In this document: piece after piece, positions 6,516 to 13,151 of the stretch
Position numbering within the stretch: the stretch's first letter is position 1
How the letters are laid out: every line of letters begins with the position of its first letter
Source of the DNA: JANLUX01 sp031409815
GTDB taxonomy: Bacteria; Bacteroidota; Bacteroidia; AKYH767-A; OLB10
Length of the DNA stretch: 13,263 nt
Assembly (NCBI GenBank): GCA_031409815.1
Contig: JANNXV010000209.1
Location: forward strand, 1 to 13,263
Direction of reading: 5' to 3'
Program-made: the position numbers and the translations under genes
The notes under the pieces: generated by a model
Seen by the model: only the letters and a program-made list of their open reading frames with translations
The model's database searches: none
What the model was told of the DNA's origin: nothing

Positions 6516-8213
6516 TTAATTGGCTTCAAAATAATCATGTGCCGTTCCTTTGTTAGTATGTTCCTGCAATTGGGTTACAATAACAGCAGCTTTTTTTCCT
6601 TGTTCATTAATTTTTTGAAGATTAGCAATCAATAAATCAGCATTTTGTTTTTTGTCTTCTTCGTTTGAAGAGGTAAGTATATCGGTTACTATTTCTTGTG
6701 AGAGTTCAGAAAAATTATTTACAAAGTTCAAAGGATTTAATATCTCGTGCGATACGCGTGTTGCCATCACACCAAAGGCAGCCATCTTTTCGCTTTTGAT
6801 TAATTGCTCCTGAGTGCTTTCTAATTTTTTATAGGCAGTTTCCAGATTCGCATTTATCTTTTTAGTTTTTTTGTTTTGTAAATAAAATGCGAAGGCAACT
6901 GATATCATTCCTAACAGTGCTCCACCTAAACCAAAATTTATTCCACGTCTTCTATTAGCATTTAGCCTTTCAATCTCCTGCTGACTTTTTAAAAGCGAAA
7001 TTTCTTGCTCCTTTTTGCCAAATGCAAATTGCATTTCTTGTTGTGCTATTTTCTTGCTGGTTTCCTGATTTACTAAACTGTCGCGATAGGTAATTGTACG
7101 TTTATAATAGTCCAATGCAAGCATTGCAGACTCTATTCTTTGTGGATACGATCGTTGGTTTTGAGCAGCCTGGGCTGATTCAAGCTCCGACAAACCAAGG
7201 TAATTGTCGCGAATTAATGCGATGCTGCCCATCTGTTGAGAAAGCGCTAATGATTTATTGAGATATACCGCTGACTCTTTAAATTTATTCTGTTTAATGT
7301 AGGCAATTCCAATGTTGTTTGTCGATTCAATAATACCTATCTGATCGTCAATCTCTGCATTAATTTCCAGCGAGGTGAAATAATTCTTTAGTGCTTCATT
7401 GTAATTTCCCAGTCTGTAAAAAATATTGCCAAGGTTGTTATAGGAATCGGCAATTCCTTTTTTGTCTCCAATTTCTTTGTAGGTTTTTAAAGCAATTAAA
7501 TAATTTTCCAATGCTTCAGCATAATTGCCCAACGTTTTTTTTACCACTCCAATATTTATGTTCGAAGCAGCAATTCCTTTTTTGTCATTGATTTCAGTTC
7601 TTATTTTTAACGAAAAAGAATAATTCTCTAAAGCTTTGGGATAGTTGCCAATCACATCGTAAATAATTCCGATATTATTATAGCAGGAAGCTGAAGTAGA
7701 TTTGTCATTGGCGGCTTCAAGTATTGTTAATGATGCTTGATAGTTTTTGAGTGCTTCGGAATAATTCCCAAGGTCGTTGTAAATTACACCAATATTATTG
7801 TAAGCAGAAGCTCTACCTTTTTTATCACCTAATTCATTACGTAAACCTAAATTTAATTTATACCACTCAAGTGCCTTTATATAATTCCCTTTGCCATTTT
7901 CTATTGCGCCCAATAGGTTATAGGCTTTTGCCATTCCTCTTTTATAACCAATTGTTTTGGATAGTTGAAGCGACCGGTTTGAATACCAAATAGCAGAGTC
8001 GGGTTTGTTGTTTAAATAGGTTTTGGATAACTGATGTAGAATATTTGCTGCTGTTGTATCGTATAATGAATTAGAATTATTTCTAAGTTCTAACTTTTGG
8101 CTATTGAATATTTTGAGTTCATTTAGTAATGAGTCAATTATGCCTGGTTCTTGAGACAAGGAACTTTGTTTAATCAAGATTAGCAAGATGAGAATGGAGA
8201 AGATTTTTTTCAT
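6516..8213 (-). CDS. Membrane TPR receptor ending in a histidine-kinase DHp domain without ATPase domain
   Basis: The 565-residue protein begins with a signal peptide (MKKIFSILILLILIKQSSLS). It carries roughly six to seven TPRs in register at 40-residue spacing (LGNYSEALKNY and relatives, residues 55-350), a coiled coil, a membrane helix near 425-445, a second coiled coil (LETAYKKLESTQEQLIKSEK) and an H-box with the phosphoacceptor His489 in VSHEILNPLNFVNNFSE. Only the second DHp helix (LQKINEQGKKAAVIVTQLQ) follows; the protein stops at residue 565 where homologous kinases begin the HATPase_c domain. The next gene starts 21 bases later, so no ATPase domain is hidden by a frameshift. It could be a phosphotransfer partner for a kinase encoded elsewhere, a dimeric scaffold, or a truncated kinase. 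It heads the minus-strand run and shares its layout with the adjacent cyclase. Confidence 0.85.
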   Translation of the reverse strand: MKKIFSILILLILIKQSSLSQEPGIIDSLLNELKIFNSQKLELRNNSNSLYDTTAANILHQLSKTYLNNKPDSAIWYSNRSLQLSKTIGYKRGMAKAYNLLGAIENGKGNYIKALEWYKLNLGLRNELGDKKGRASAYNNIGVIYNDLGNYSEALKNYQASLTILEAANDKSTSASCYNNIGIIYDVIGNYPKALENYSFSLKIRTEINDKKGIAASNINIGVVKKTLGNYAEALENYLIALKTYKEIGDKKGIADSYNNLGNIFYRLGNYNEALKNYFTSLEINAEIDDQIGIIESTNNIGIAYIKQNKFKESAVYLNKSLALSQQMGSIALIRDNYLGLSELESAQAAQNQRSYPQRIESAMLALDYYKRTITYRDSLVNQETSKKIAQQEMQFAFGKKEQEISLLKSQQEIERLNANRRRGINFGLGGALLGMISVAFAFYLQNKKTKKINANLETAYKKLESTQEQLIKSEKMAAFGVMATRVSHEILNPLNFVNNFSELSQEIVTDILTSSNEEDKKQNADLLIANLQKINEQGKKAAVIVTQLQEHTNKGTAHDYFEAN

Positions 8214-8224
8214 AACAGGGTATG

Positions 8225-8341
8225 TTAAGTTGAAATAATCATTTTATTCGGCACTATTTGATTAAACAATGTTGTTGGCGATAGATGAGAAATAATTCAA
8301 CTAAATTAACGTGGTTAGCTTTATAAACCTATTCAACTTAA
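8225..8341. repeat. 10-bp inverted repeat bracketing the intergenic region upstream of the TPR-DHp gene
   Basis: TTAAGTTGAA at 8225-8234 and its exact complement TTCAACTTAA at 8332-8341 face each other across the gap between the symporter stop and the TPR-DHp start. A third partial copy, ATTCAACTAAAT, lies at 8295-8306. The spacing is too long for a simple terminator. Because the interval must hold the promoter of the TPR-DHp/cyclase run, the repeats could be regulator sites. No convincing TTTG / TAnnTTTG pair was found here; TAATTTAG (minus strand, about 8300-8307) is the nearest match. Confidence 0.4.
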
Positions 8342-8347
8342 ACAAAC

Positions 8348-10120
8348 TTACTCAAGTATTCGCGTTTTACTCATCCCTTTTCTCAATAGTAACAATCCGA
8401 TAACAGCCATCACGAACCAGAAAGCAGCTTCGTTCCAGTCTTTAAAAATAAATTTACCGGTGCAAAACAAAACAGAGTAGGTCATTAGCACAGCACTGAA
8501 CCAGCAGAGAAACAACCATCCGAAATTCCGGTCGCTATCGTTGTGCCCTGTAATTTTTTGTATCGGTCCCCACCAACCACCGGGGCGAACTTTTAAATAA
8601 AAGCGTTTGAGGTGTTCAAAATCTTCGCGAGGCGTATTGTAGGTAACCACAATCCACGCAATTGTGGTTACACCCACAGTCAGGAAAAAACTATTCGGGA
8701 ATTCTAAGTGCAATACATATTTTGAAATTGCATAAGCAATAAATGGTGTAATGGTGGCAGTTATTTCGCTCCAAGCTGTTATGCGCCACCAATACCAGCG
8801 TAAGATTAAAACCAAACCAAGACCTGCTCCACACTCAATAATAAAACTCCAAACACCTGAGATGGAATGAATCAATGTGGTTACATAAAGCGCAAGCAAC
8901 ATAATTAAAATGGTAGTGATTTTGCTTAAACGAACATAGTGGTGCTGGGCTTCTTTTTCATTGCTAAATGAGGAGGAAGGTTTGATGAATCGTTTGTATA
9001 AATCGTTAACCAAATAACTGGTACCCCAGTTTAGTTGGGTGGAGATGGTACTCATATAAGCAGCCAGAAACGCAACTAATAATAAACCTTTGAAGCCGGT
9101 TGGTAAAAACTCTTTCATTGCCATCACATATCCCAATCGTTTGTCGGCAAAACTTAAATCAGGATACAAAACAATACTGCACAAACCCACAATAATCCAT
9201 GGCCATGGACGCAAGCAATAATGCGCCATCTGAAAAAACAGAGTTGCATACACAGAATGTTTTTCGTTTTTGGCGCTCATGATGCGTTGTGCAACATAGC
9301 CACCGCCACCTGGTTCCGCACCCGGATACCAGCTGCTCCACCAAATGCTGAGATAGGCGAGGAACGAACCAACCGTTATGGTAAGAGTGGCAGCAATGGT
9401 TCCTGCTGTTGATTTAGCGCCCAGCGATGGAAAGAAATCCAAACTCCAGGGAGGAAGTTTTTCTTTGAGCCCGTCAATGCCACCAATTTTATCGGAGTTT
9501 ACCACAATAACTGCAAGCACAATACAACCCGTCATTGCAATGATAAATTGCACCATATCTGTAACTGCCACTCCCCACAGCCCCGACATGGCTGAATAAG
9601 CTGCTGTAAGAATCATGGCTCCTGCAACGTACCATAAAATTTCGTTTTCAGGAATATCAAAAAAGACTTTTAGAATAGTTACTAAAGCTACATTTACCCA
9701 GCCGATGATTAGCGTGTTCATAAACAAACCTAAATACACTGCCTTGAAACCGCGAAGAAATGCTGCAGGTTTACCACTGTAACGGAATTCAATCAATTCG
9801 ACTTCGGTTAAAATTTCTGCTCGTCTCCACAAACGTGCAAAGAAAAATGTTGTCAACATTCCGCCAAACAACATATTCCACCAAAGCCAGTTACCGGAGA
9901 TGCCATATTGACCCACTAGCTCATTTACTGCAAGTGGAGTGTCGGCAGCAAATGTGGTGGCCACCATCGAAACGCCTGCTACAAACCAAGGAAGATTACG
10001 ACCGCCAAGAAAAAAATCTGTAAGGCTTTTACTTGCTTTGTCCTTGTAATAAACTCCGATAGCAAGGCTAAGTAAGAGGTAAGCAACGATGATAATCCAG
10101 TCTATTGGTTGTAGGGTCAT
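8348..10120 (-). CDS. Sodium:solute symporter (SSS family)
   Basis: The 590-residue integral membrane protein has about 13 to 15 hydrophobic helices, the usual size for this family. Family features include the N-terminal YLLLSLAIGVYYKDKASKS with the following DFFLGGRNLPWFVAGVSM (about residues 35-53), the unwound TM1 region TTFAADTPL, and the middle segment YLVNDLYKRFI. SSS proteins use the Na+ gradient to import sugars, amino acids, vitamins or other solutes. The WSSWYPGAEPGGGGYVAQR segment (near residue 265) is typical of a Bacteroidota subgroup whose substrate is not known, so no substrate is assigned. The gene is divergent from corA, with about 158 bases between them, and lies 134 bases before the TPR-DHp gene, so it may be transcribed separately from the genes downstream. 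Confidence 0.88.
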   Translation of the reverse strand: MTLQPIDWIIIVAYLLLSLAIGVYYKDKASKSLTDFFLGGRNLPWFVAGVSMVATTFAADTPLAVNELVGQYGISGNWLWWNMLFGGMLTTFFFARLWRRAEILTEVELIEFRYSGKPAAFLRGFKAVYLGLFMNTLIIGWVNVALVTILKVFFDIPENEILWYVAGAMILTAAYSAMSGLWGVAVTDMVQFIIAMTGCIVLAVIVVNSDKIGGIDGLKEKLPPWSLDFFPSLGAKSTAGTIAATLTITVGSFLAYLSIWWSSWYPGAEPGGGGYVAQRIMSAKNEKHSVYATLFFQMAHYCLRPWPWIIVGLCSIVLYPDLSFADKRLGYVMAMKEFLPTGFKGLLLVAFLAAYMSTISTQLNWGTSYLVNDLYKRFIKPSSSFSNEKEAQHHYVRLSKITTILIMLLALYVTTLIHSISGVWSFIIECGAGLGLVLILRWYWWRITAWSEITATITPFIAYAISKYVLHLEFPNSFFLTVGVTTIAWIVVTYNTPREDFEHLKRFYLKVRPGGWWGPIQKITGHNDSDRNFGWLFLCWFSAVLMTYSVLFCTGKFIFKDWNEAAFWFVMAVIGLLLLRKGMSKTRILE

Positions 10121-10123
10121 GTA

Positions 10124-10160
10124 TGATGTGTTGATTTTTGGATGTGCTGATGTGCTAATT
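10124..10160. repeat. Short imperfect tandem repeat (TGATGTGC unit) upstream of the symporter gene
   Basis: The stretch contains TGATGTGT, TGATTTTTG, GATGTGC, TGATGTGC and TAATT in a row, that is, degenerate copies of an 8-9 base unit beginning 4 bases upstream of the symporter start codon. Similar TGATGTGC-type low-complexity runs occur in intergenic DNA of Bacteroidota. It overlaps the symporter 5' leader; no function is shown. The rest of the 10121-10278 interval must contain divergent promoters for the symporter and corA but shows no clear consensus. Confidence 0.4.
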
Positions 10161-10278
10161 CAATAATTTATTGACATAAAATGAAGAGGAAACAAAAATG
10201 TTCATTTTATCTATTTTTACAAAGCGTAGAAAATCGAATTCAGATTAATTATCAACAGTAATACATCACATACAAACT

Positions 10279-11439
10279 TTGGAAGAAAAATTAAGCATTA
10301 GAGCTGCAGTTAAATCGAAGATTCCGATTTTGAGAGCAAGTGTACGTAGAAAAAAAAATGTGGCACCTGGTTCCAGTCCTGGAATGTATGTGCCTACAAC
10401 TGATGCTTTAAAACCAATCATTAAAGTTTATTCCTACGATAAGGAAATCTTAGAAGAGCATGAGCTGAAGAATGTAAGTGAGATTAAAAAACAATTGGCT
10501 GCCAAGCCTGATCAAACGCATTGGATAGAGATCAAAGGATTTGGCGACAGCAAGATGCTGGAAGAAATTAGCACCACATTTTCTATTCATCGTTTGGAGA
10601 TGGAAGATGTGGTACATTCCTATCAACGACCAAAATTAGAAGAGCACGATGCTCATTTATTTGTCGTGTCGCGTATGATTAGTCATACTGCTGATGCGCG
10701 AATTTTAAATGAACAACTCTCGCTTTTTCTGGGCCAAAACTTTGTGCTTAGTATGCAGGAGCATTATGATGATTTGTTTGAACCGGTAAGAAAGCGTATG
10801 AGGGAAGGAAAGGGAACCATTCGTTCAAAAGGAGCTGATTACATGACTTATGCTTTGATGGATGCCATTGTGGATAATTATTTTCCTTTGCTCGAAACAA
10901 TTGGTGATAAATTGGATGAGTTAGAAGACGAATTGTTTTCGAAACCTACACGTGAGTCATTACAACGCATACAGTTAATCAAAAGAGAATTAATTGTTTT
11001 TCGTAGAACCATTTTTGCAGAGCGCGATAAAGTGAATGACTTACTACGCACCAATACCGAATACATTTGTGATGCGACAAAAATATACTTGCGCGATACT
11101 TACGACCACACCATACAGGTGATGGATTTGGTGGAAAGTTACAAAGAGATTGTTGCCAGTTTGATGGATATTTATTTGAGCAGTGTAAGCAATCGTTTAA
11201 ATCAAATCATGAAAGTGTTAGCTGTTATCTCTACCATATTTATCCCGCTCACATTTATTGTGGGTGTTTACGGAATGAACTTTAGTCGCGTTGATCCTAT
11301 AACTGGAAAAGAAATGCCCTTGAGTATGCCTGAATTATATTCGCCTTATGGATATTTAGGAATATGGTTGGTGATGACGATAATTGCGGTTGGATTGTTG
11401 ATAGTTTTTAAAAAGAGAGGATGGCTTGAAAAGGGGTAA
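10279..11439 (+). CDS. corA: CorA magnesium/cobalt transporter
   Basis: The 386-residue protein has the CorA plan: an alpha/beta cytoplasmic N-domain, the long stalk helix (about residues 195-310, with ETIGDKLDELEDELFSKP and the later IQVMDLVESYKEIVASLMD), TM1 ending in the selectivity motif GMN (332-334, in VYGMNFS), a loop and TM2 (GIWLVMTIIAVGLLIVF), then a basic tail. It forms a pentameric channel for Mg2+ (also Co2+/Ni2+) uptake. The start chosen is TTG at 10279. The first in-frame ATG (10384) would remove the RRKKNVAPGSSPG segment that corresponds to the conserved N-terminus of Bacteroidota CorA proteins, and an in-frame TAA at 10246 limits the gene upstream. A later TTG at 10330 is the alternative. 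It stands alone, divergent from the symporter. Confidence 0.9.
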   Translation: MEEKLSIRAAVKSKIPILRASVRRKKNVAPGSSPGMYVPTTDALKPIIKVYSYDKEILEEHELKNVSEIKKQLAAKPDQTHWIEIKGFGDSKMLEEISTTFSIHRLEMEDVVHSYQRPKLEEHDAHLFVVSRMISHTADARILNEQLSLFLGQNFVLSMQEHYDDLFEPVRKRMREGKGTIRSKGADYMTYALMDAIVDNYFPLLETIGDKLDELEDELFSKPTRESLQRIQLIKRELIVFRRTIFAERDKVNDLLRTNTEYICDATKIYLRDTYDHTIQVMDLVESYKEIVASLMDIYLSSVSNRLNQIMKVLAVISTIFIPLTFIVGVYGMNFSRVDPITGKEMPLSMPELYSPYGYLGIWLVMTIIAVGLLIVFKKRGWLEKG

Positions 11440-11518
11440 AGGGTTATGATACAGATTTTGCGATTTGCTACAGTGGATATTGACCAAACAAACAGTTGAA
11501 ATTTGAACAATAAACAAA

Positions 11519-11620
11519 ATGAAAAAAGCAACTTTAATTATTTTAGCACTAATAATATGATTTGGTGTTGGGTTCGCATTTAAATCAATCATTTCAAACA
11601 ATATAAACGATCATAAAAAA
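11519..11620 (+). pseudogene. Interrupted membrane-anchor leader in frame with the VOC gene
   Basis: An ATG at 11519 opens MKKATLIILALII, then a TGA at 11558-11560, then FGVGFAFKSIISNNINDHKK. It then continues in the same frame (34 codons) directly into the ATG of the VOC gene at 11621. Read through the TGA, it makes a basic-hydrophobic signal-anchor followed by a short linker. A single G-to-T change in a GGA glycine codon would create this stop and leave the motif IIGFGVGF. The other genes here end in TGA, so recoding is unlikely. The leader appears to be a nonsense-mutated N-terminal extension of the downstream gene. Confidence 0.6.
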
Positions 11621-12034
11621 ATGAAAAAAGTAACCGGCATTGGTGGTATCTTTTTTAAGTGCAAAGATCCCGACAAAGTAAAAGAATGGTATAAAACTCA
11701 TTTGGGTTTGGATACCGATAAATACGGAACATCCTTTGAATGGAGACAAGGAGCTGATTCTTCAAAAAAAGGTTTTACACAATGGAGTCCGTTTAAAGAG
11801 ACCACAAAATATTTTGAACCATCTACAAGGGACTTTATGATCAACTACCGTGTGGAGAATCTGGAAGCATTGGTGGAAGAACTAAAAAAGGAAGGAGTTA
11901 CCATAACAGACTCAATTGAAACTTTCGATTACGGAAAGTTTGTTCACATACTGGATGTGGAAGGAAATAAAATAGAATTGTGGGAACCCGTTGATGAAGT
12001 GTATGATAAATTTGAAGGCGGAAGGACTAAGTAA
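11621..12034 (+). CDS. VOC (glyoxalase/bleomycin-resistance fold) protein
   Basis: The 137-residue protein matches a single vicinal-oxygen-chelate module pair: GIGGIFFKCKDPDKVKEWYKTHLGL (two parts, residues 6-30) starts the first beta-alpha-beta unit. SFEWRQG and FMINYRVENLEALVEELKKEG form the second, and FVHILDVEGNKIELWEP carries the usual His and the metal-ligand Glu of the last strand. The first-strand position where a His ligand often sits is Phe/Lys here, so metal binding is uncertain. Members include glyoxalase I, dioxygenases and antibiotic-binding proteins; the sequence does not assign a substrate. The ATG at 11621 is a good cytosolic start, but an in-frame leader with one TGA lies directly upstream, so an exported or anchored ancestral form is likely. 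Confidence 0.8.
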   Translation: MKKVTGIGGIFFKCKDPDKVKEWYKTHLGLDTDKYGTSFEWRQGADSSKKGFTQWSPFKETTKYFEPSTRDFMINYRVENLEALVEELKKEGVTITDSIETFDYGKFVHILDVEGNKIELWEPVDEVYDKFEGGRTK

Positions 12035-12101
12035 AAGGGAACAGTGTTACAGGACTAAGCACAACTCATTTGAATTTCCAAAGTTTGCGAACGAAATAAC
12101 T

Positions 12102-12109
12102 TAAATTTG
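12102..12109 (+). promoter_or_regulatory. TAnnTTTG -7 box directly before mntA
   Basis: TAAATTTG fully matches the Bacteroidota -7 consensus. It ends 5 bases before the ATG at 12115, which would put the transcription start at or very near the start codon (leaderless or nearly so). TTTG elements at 12084-12087 and 12069-12072 are candidate -33 boxes, but their spacings (14 and 29 bases) miss the usual 19-21. Confidence 0.4.
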
Positions 12110-12114
12110 CGATT

Positions 12115-12432
12115 ATGAATTTTATTGTTAGTACAAAACAACAATTGCTTGCGGCTTTGGAACAAAATAAACTGGAGATACATTCTTTAGGAGTTAAAAG
12201 GCTGGGAATATTCGGTTCATTTGTCCGCGATGAAGTGAAAGAGAAAAGTGATGTTGATTTTTTTGTAGAGTTTAATACAAACAAAAAAAACTTTGACAAT
12301 TTCATGGATCTTGCTTTTTTGCTTGAGCGAATTACAGGACGTAAAATAGAATTGCTCACCCCGCAATCGTTAAGCCCTCATATTGGCAAATACATTTTAA
12401 GCGAAGTAGAATATGTCTCCATCGCTGCGTGA
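12115..12432 (+). CDS. mntA: MntA-like minimal nucleotidyltransferase antitoxin (type VII TA)
   Basis: The 105-residue protein has the minimal nucleotidyltransferase signature GS-X10-D-X-D exactly: Gly34-Ser35 (in GIFGSFVRDEV), then ten residues, then Asp46-Val-Asp48 (KSDVDFFVEF). These two aspartates bind Mg2+ for nucleotide transfer. In the MntA-HepT pair the antitoxin uses ATP to AMPylate the tyrosine of the HepT toxin and so inactivates it. The HepT gene follows with a 20-base overlap in another frame, the normal arrangement for this pair. A shadow frame on the minus strand is not a gene. A perfect TAAATTTG box ends 5 bases before the ATG. Confidence 0.9.
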   Translation: MNFIVSTKQQLLAALEQNKLEIHSLGVKRLGIFGSFVRDEVKEKSDVDFFVEFNTNKKNFDNFMDLAFLLERITGRKIELLTPQSLSPHIGKYILSEVEYVSIAA

Positions 12433-12751
12433 TTTTTTACTGCACATTAAAGAAGAATGTGAATTTCTGTTAAAAGCTACAGCAGGTAAAACATATCCTG
12501 ATGTTTTTGAGGATGAGACCTTGAAAAGAGCCGTTATCAGAAGCATTGAAATAATTGGTGAAGCCACCAAAAGGGTTGACACTGATTTTAAAGCACTGCA
12601 TCCCCATGTGGAATGGAAAAGGATGGCGGGTTCAAGAGACATAATGATTCATGATTATTTTGGAATTGATTATGACATTGTGTGGAATATCATTGAAGAA
12701 AAGATACCTGAGTTGTTACATCAGATTGATGAACTGATAGAGGAGTTTTAA
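12413..12751 (+). CDS. hepT: HepT-like HEPN-domain RNase toxin (type VII TA)
   Basis: The 112-residue all-helical protein is a HEPN (DUF86) toxin. The catalytic motif R-X4-H-X-Y is complete: Arg75, His80 and Tyr82 in SRDIMIHDYF. The family helix LKRAVIRSIEIIGEATK (residues 38-54) and the WKRMAGS segment leading to the active site are also in place. HepT is an RNase, and Tyr82 is the expected target of AMPylation by MntA. The ATG at 12413 lies inside the antitoxin gene, 20 bases before its TGA, so the two are translationally coupled. A HepT/MntA pair in accessory DNA beside an IS insertion fits mobile or plasmid-stabilising origins. Full-length and with all motif residues, it is probably functional. 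Confidence 0.9.
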   Translation: MSPSLRDFLLHIKEECEFLLKATAGKTYPDVFEDETLKRAVIRSIEIIGEATKRVDTDFKALHPHVEWKRMAGSRDIMIHDYFGIDYDIVWNIIEEKIPELLHQIDELIEEF

Positions 12752-12783
12752 ATTTTAGCAGCAATATAATTTTCGGCAAGATG

Positions 12784-12815
12784 ATTGCAAGGGTGGTTGC
12801 AAAATTCTATCTTTA
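12784..12815 (+). promoter_or_regulatory. Candidate Bacteroidota promoter with a TTGCAA dyad at its -33 position
   Basis: ATTG (12784-12787), 20 bases, then TATCTTTA (12808-12815) resembles TTTG-N19-21-TAnnTTTG with one change in each box. The start codon of the secreted-protein fragment is 27 bases further on. A dyad, TTGCAA-GGGTGG-TTGCAA (12785-12802), overlaps the -33 box and may be an operator. Confidence 0.35.
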
Positions 12816-12842
12816 CTAAACCCTTACAAACCCATTCTGTTT

Positions 12843-13151
12843 ATGAAAAACTTTACCCGAAATATTATAACAAGTCTTGCATTGTGCTTTGCTTTAACAA
12901 ATACTGATGCGCAGTTTGTGACAATACCGGATGCAAATTTTAGAACATGGTTAAATACACATGGCTTTGCCAGTTGTATGAATGGGAACCAAATGGATAC
13001 TACTTGTAGTGCAGTGGTGAATGCTACAAGTTTAAATTGCCCTGGTGCTTCATGTGCTAACCTGACTGGAATCAGATATTTTGATAATGTTACATATCTA
13101 AATTGCGAAAGCAATCAAATAGCGACACTATCCCACAAAGTGTGTAAGTAG
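12843..13151 (+). pseudogene. 5' fragment of a secreted LRR-like surface protein, disrupted by an IS
   Basis: The frame begins with a signal peptide (MKNFTRNIITSLALCFALTN, cleaved near TDAQ). It continues with FVTIPDANFRTWLNTHG, CMNGNQMDTTCSAV, LTGIRYFDNVTYLNC and ESNQIATL. This is the N-terminal pattern of long Bacteroidota proteins that carry leucine-rich-like repeats and a type IX secretion sorting domain. After about base 13130 the similarity stops: the last residues SHKVCK and the TAG are read from the end of an IS element. Native proteins of this type are several hundred residues, so at most 96 residues of the original gene remain here; the rest is probably beyond the IS. As it lacks repeats and a sorting domain, the product is unlikely to work. 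Confidence 0.8.

Noticed and set aside
7380..7960. Regularly spaced similar DNA segments (about 120-base period) as a CRISPR-like or satellite array
   Set aside because: The period is exactly 40 codons and the segments encode TPR motifs (LGNYxEALxNY) in frame, so protein repeats explain them.
9159..10023. Several 60-87 residue open frames in other frames of the symporter gene
   Set aside because: They lie wholly inside a well-supported transporter gene, lack recognisable domains and have unnatural composition.
11558..11560. TGA read as an amino acid (stop-codon recoding) in the VOC leader
   Set aside because: The glycosyltransferase, ZIP and MntA genes all end in TGA at the expected length, so TGA is a stop in this genome. 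No SECIS-like structure was seen. A nonsense mutation is simpler.
12066..12642. Minus-strand open frames opposite mntA and hepT (12066-12359 and 12397-12642)
   Set aside because: They are low-complexity shadows of the plus-strand genes, which carry complete family motifs.
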